A stretch of DNA of 64,000 nucleotides from Tubiluchus corallicola (Eukaryota > Priapulida > Priapulimorpha > Priapulimorphida > Tubiluchidae), in assembly GCA_030141605.1 (NCBI GenBank), contig JAQGDQ010000008.1, positions 1,636,707 to 1,700,706 of the forward strand, written 5' to 3'. Each line of letters begins with the position of its first letter. Position 1 is the stretch's first letter. The translations under genes and the position numbers were made by a program. The notes below the pieces were generated by a model. The model had not been told where the DNA came from, did no database searches, and saw nothing but the letters and a program-made list of their open reading frames with translations. Shown piece after piece: positions 60,380 through 64,000 of this stretch.

Positions 60380-60527
60380 TTGCCGACGTGAGATTGTACA
60401 CAACACACGATTGGTTGATTGATGGAAAGCGACCAACCAGATAATGTATGGCGTCCCTACTTGGCGGAAATTCACTTATCGCGGGTAGCCCTGGAACGGA
60501 ACACCCGCGATAAGTGAGGGAACATTG
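60380..60527 (-). mobile_element. pogo/Tigger-like DNA transposon terminus
   Basis: Read on the minus strand from 60527, CAATGTTCCCTCACTTATCG and its internal mirror CCCGCGATAAGTGAATTTCC match the characteristic end of TcMar-Tigger/pogo elements, as I recall them. A TA lies at the outer edge. No transposase or opposite terminus was found, so this is a truncated copy or solo end; its body may continue to about 60150. Confidence 0.7.
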
Positions 60528-60529
60528 TA

Positions 60530-61440
60530 TTGTGGTATCACGCTGTGAAATTTCAACTTTGCAGAGTACTTGATTTCTATATTGTTGCAGTCTAAACTTA
60601 GGCACGTTTTCTCTGTGCGCTACTCAATATATAAGGTCTAGCGTTTCTTAGCTTTGAACGAAGTAATATATAATGTTAGTTTATTAACTTTTTTATCTAC
60701 ATACACATCTTAGTTGATTTTGCTTGGTGGAGTGCCAACACTTGTATGTGATACGTTTTTGTGCTTAGTTGGAAGCTTCCATTTTATTATGTTTTTTGTT
60801 CAGTGTATAATATACAAGTAAATTGTCGCATGGACAGAGCACTTGACTACTTTGCTAGAAGTTCAATAATCTGATGTCCTTCAGAGGTCAGAAACTAAAT
60901 ATATATAAAAGTTCAAATCATGAATATCTTATAAAATTATCGAGATATATAATTTTAATCAGTGGCACTGCGTTTTGAAAATTTGGCTTAGTTGTAGAAA
61001 GAAATTATATGATGTGTGTAGTGAGAACACTTTCTTACAAAAACTACTACTGTATTTGTTACAAAAAATAAAAAGTTTGTGTCTATACAAGTAGGCATGT
61101 AGACAAGTTTTGGCGTAATGTAAGTTTTTCTAGTAAATAGGTGGTGCTGGCCCATGTAAAGCTTTAATGTTGTTTTGTCTCTGTCCGGTAGTACATGAAC
61201 TAGATACAACAATTCAACGATTAATCCTGTATTTCTATGACGGTATCACTTGAGGCCAAAATTCGGTCAAGAAGGTCACGTAAGGTCGCACGAGACCTAG
61301 GCCCACACGTAGGAAAAAACAATTCGAGATATGACTCTGTGTGGGGATTTGTAGAAATAAAAGGATGCGAACTTCATAATGAGCTCAACGTATTTCAGAA
61401 GAAAGTGCAAACAGATGGAAGTTTCCAAAAAGAAAGATGA
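60530..61440. other. Palindrome spacer, unique; no gene seen
   Basis: AT-rich DNA between the Tigger-like end and the right arm, with no supported exon. In particular there is no minus-strand TLCD5-like exon 3. Confidence 0.5.
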
Positions 61441-61441
61441 G

Positions 61442-61446
61442 AATGA

Positions 61447-61522
<76 letters not shown>

Positions 61523-61546
61523 ATGAATGAATGAATGAATGAACGA

Positions 61547-61577
<31 letters not shown>

Positions 61578-61624
61578 AACGAACGAACGAACGAACGAAC
61601 GAATGAATGAACGAATGAATGAGC
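61442..61624. repeat. GAAA / GAAT / GAAC microsatellite at the right arm boundary
   Basis: About 20 GAAA units, then GAAT and GAAC units. Counterpart of 57778-57970 on the opposite strand. Confidence 0.95.
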
Positions 61625-61776
61625 GATTGAAAGAACAAACGACAGAATGAGTGGAAGAACTTCGAATACCTTCTGTGTTCATGTAAAGGCACCAGACAAA
61701 GTCAAACAAAAAATATCCAATACAATTACATAGAGTGACCACTTGCAGCCTCGTGTTTGGTGACCCTAAAAAAGAA

Positions 61777-62171
61777 AAATTGTTGTACAGTCATGGGTAA
61801 CGTATTATTACATTAACTGCTTAAAATTGTTGTATAGTAGTGGGTAACGTATTATTGCATTAACTGCTTGAAATTGTTGTATAGTCGTGGGTAGTATATT
61901 ACTATTAACTGCTTAAAATTGTTGTATAGTCGTGGGTAACGTATTATTACATTAACTCCTAAAAATTGTTATATAGTCGTGGGTAACGTATTGTTACATT
62001 AACTGCTTAAAATTGTTGTGCAGTCATGGTCAACGTATTGCTACATTAACTGCTTAAAATTGTTGTACAGTCGTGGGAAATGAAATGAATTATTACATTA
62101 ACTGCTTAAAATTGTTGTACATTCGTGGGCAACGCATTATTACATTAACTGCTTAAAATTGTTGTACAGTC
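61777..62171 (-). repeat. 47-bp minisatellite (right arm)
   Basis: Mirror of 57231-57625, with the same number and order of variant units. Confidence 0.9.
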
Positions 62172-62311
62172 GAGGGTAACACATTATTAACGCTTACTGC
62201 TTTATATTTATTAACTAAAGCAAAATGTAGCCTATGATCTTTCTCTAGATGATTGTAAAGCTTCTGTATAAACACAGAGAGTGTACGTCTTTTGTATTAT
62301 GTGTTTGTATT

Positions 62312-62753
62312 ACTAAAGTGGCGTTTATGTAGCATCCGGAATGCGAATGGCAGCGGAAGGCGGAATGCGGAATGGCAGCGAAATATCAATCAATAGGAAG
62401 TCACTGCAGAAAAAATAACGCACGACGCTGGTCTAATAAAGGGCGCATTGACCAAAACAATATAAACCAGTTTTATCTATTCCGTATCATACATGAGATA
62501 TATGTGAAATAGTGATATATGCCATCTAGTTGGTTCCTATATTCTACGCCTCCATTGGGAGCCTTGAAATTTGACACATTCTTGTTTGGTGTAGCGTAAA
62601 TTTATATGCTCCAGGTTACCAACATTTTCATTCCTCATATTAAGCCCTTTGCATATTTTTAAGAAAGTTTTTGCCATAGCCAAGTGAGTTTTTACAGGGT
62701 GATTTTTTATTCGACAGTATTACGCATTCCGGATGCTATATAAACGCCACTTT
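62312..62753. mobile_element. MITE copy in the right arm
   Basis: Mirror copy of 56649-57090, carried by the arm duplication rather than by independent transposition. Confidence 0.8.
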
Positions 62754-63493
62754 ATGCAGCTTCAACACGCCTTCTATTACTCTCATTATCTTCATATGTG
62801 AGATAGCCATTTCTGTATTTTGTTGAAAACACATACCTGGATGTAAGAACGGCCAAGGTCCTTCTATGAAGCAGCACCAAGCAGAGAGACTGACGGCAAT
62901 GGTGGCGTGTAACACAGTAACCAGTCGGCAATTCCATTCTGCTGAACAATTACTGCAACATTTGTTCACTAGCCTGTACGTCCCGCACCAGAACACGGCT
63001 GAACCGAAGACTAGCGTTGGTCCTATCATTCAGCTGTATGAAGGTCCAACAACACTTAACATTCTGTGTTTTAATACTGTCGAAAAATGTAAGCTCATTT
63101 GTTCATCTGATTTAGGTTAGTTCTTAAATAATGCATTAAGCCGACAGATTTTCTTTCACTAAAGGCATTGCGGAAGCCATAACACGCGAACTGAACCGAA
63201 AGCGAGAGCAAGTCTTTGCTGAAGCCATTCATAGTTAATTGTGCTGCCATCTCGCGTTGAGAAAATAAAAAAAAACTGGTTACACTGTAACTGGTAATGA
63301 AATTTCGTGTTTTATTAGTTTTAGCATAATTTTGTCATTTTTACAAAATGCTTTTAACATTTAGTCATAAAAATACGATTGAACATCAGTAAAATGCATA
63401 AAAATGCTATGTTTTTATATTAAGAGCTATTATTCATAATCCTATAATTAAAAATTAATATTAATTATACGCATATAATTATTTATTAGACTG

Positions 63494-63538
<45 letters not shown>

Positions 63539-64000
63539 GCATATATATTGCATTAATATGCGAAATAAGTGATATGAGGTAAGTGGATATAGATAATGAG
63601 TAACACCAGAAATATGTATAAAACAATAATCAGTATATACAATTTGAATTAGTTAGTTAGTAAATATAAAATCATCAGTTGAAAGCAACTGTAAATGTAA
63701 TGCTACAGTTGAAAGTAATTACCACAAAAACGTAATCATATTTTGGCATAAAATGGCAGTACCTAGAAAGCTACGTTTTTATTTGATTACATTAATTTTT
63801 ATAATAATTTTGTATTTAGCTATTTGAAATGTGCATAAAAATCGAGCAAAAATAATTTGGGCTCACCTGCACCTTGGCACAACAGCAGGCCCTACTTAAT
63901 CGTCTTTCATTCACTTATTAATTTAATGTGCGATCCTTATTACAAATATTAATAATATTCACAAAAAGTATAGACTATGAAAGCAGGATAAAACTATGCA

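Larger units (their letters stand above)
61670..63029 (-). pseudogene. Truncated TLCD5-like duplicate, exons 1 and 2 only
   Basis: Exon 1 (62837-63029) and exon 2 (61670-61765), with intact splice sites, are the mirror of the functional gene and predict the same amino acids. The third exon, which carries the LLHHL motif and most membrane segments, is not present on this strand downstream. Any transcript would read through the boundary microsatellite and spacer, antisense to exon 3 of the intact gene. It is an incomplete copy made by the inverted duplication. Confidence 0.85.
61446..64000 (-). repeat. Right arm of the large inverted repeat
   Basis: Reverse complement of the left arm, reaching the end of the window and so probably longer. 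It includes copies of the 47-bp minisatellite (about 61777-62171), the MITE (62312-62753) and the AT microsatellite (about 63495-63537). In the boundary microsatellite (61442-61624) an extra GTTCATTCATTC-type block and fewer ATTC units distinguish it from the left arm. Confidence 0.93.

Noticed and set aside
60147-60605. 152-codon minus-strand frame
   Set aside because: It runs across the Tigger-like transposon terminus and AT-rich DNA; not a plausible protein.
55402-64000. Whole inverted repeat as a simple assembly duplication
   Set aside because: Not fully excluded, but the GTTC/ATTC boundary repeats differ between arms, and the spacer is unique and carries the matching exon 3.

Overview
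The window is nuclear DNA of a multicellular animal, most likely an aquatic invertebrate. It is AT-rich, genes are sparse, coding sequence is split by GT-AG introns, and microsatellites and decayed transposons are common. An invertebrate-type (i-type) lysozyme gene argues against a vertebrate. I cannot name the phylum; a sponge is possible but unproven.

Layout. 1-14 kb has no firm gene: a CT microsatellite, one possible minus-strand exon (1903-2209), a tRNA-derived SINE, a 650-bp foldback with TTACC repeats, and mirrored TGTGCCATTTTT minisatellites. 14.2-16.1 kb holds two intronless same-strand genes typical of cilia and flagella: a Tctex1/DYNLT light-chain protein and an EFCAB9-like EF-hand protein (CatSper calcium sensor family). 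16-29 kb is repeats: LINE reverse transcriptase remnants, dispersed repeats, an element with about 420-bp terminal inverted repeats, and a long polypurine tract. 29.1-30.1 kb holds a minus-strand type II membrane glycosyltransferase-like gene.

32.3-47.1 kb is the most interesting region. Two tandem plus-strand genes, here called A (32691-35792) and B (37011-42525), each have six exons with identical exon lengths and phases and encode 264-aa secreted proteins. Each protein has a signal peptide, two Cys-rich modules, and a C-terminal domain that resembles zinc DD-peptidase/hedgehog-fold (M15-like) enzymes. Convergent to them is a three-exon i-type lysozyme gene (minus, 44880-47109). Together they suggest a secreted bacterial cell-wall-degrading cluster. 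Genes A and B have exchanged sequence: exon 4 of A carries a 127-bp block identical to B behind a leftover older copy of the same exon, and exon 6 carries a 77-bp identical block. Vestiges of at least one more copy lie downstream.

47-52.5 kb is non-genic and includes a very long CTAT/CCAT microsatellite. 52.6-54.5 kb holds a PTB-domain protein gene. 55.4-64.0 kb is a large inverted repeat whose arms (about 2.5 kb or more) are almost perfectly colinear. The left arm and spacer carry a complete three-exon TLC-domain gene (TLCD5/TMEM136-like). The right arm has only exons 1 and 2, so it is a truncated duplicate. The spacer also holds a Tc1/mariner-like transposase tail and a pogo/Tigger-like terminus.
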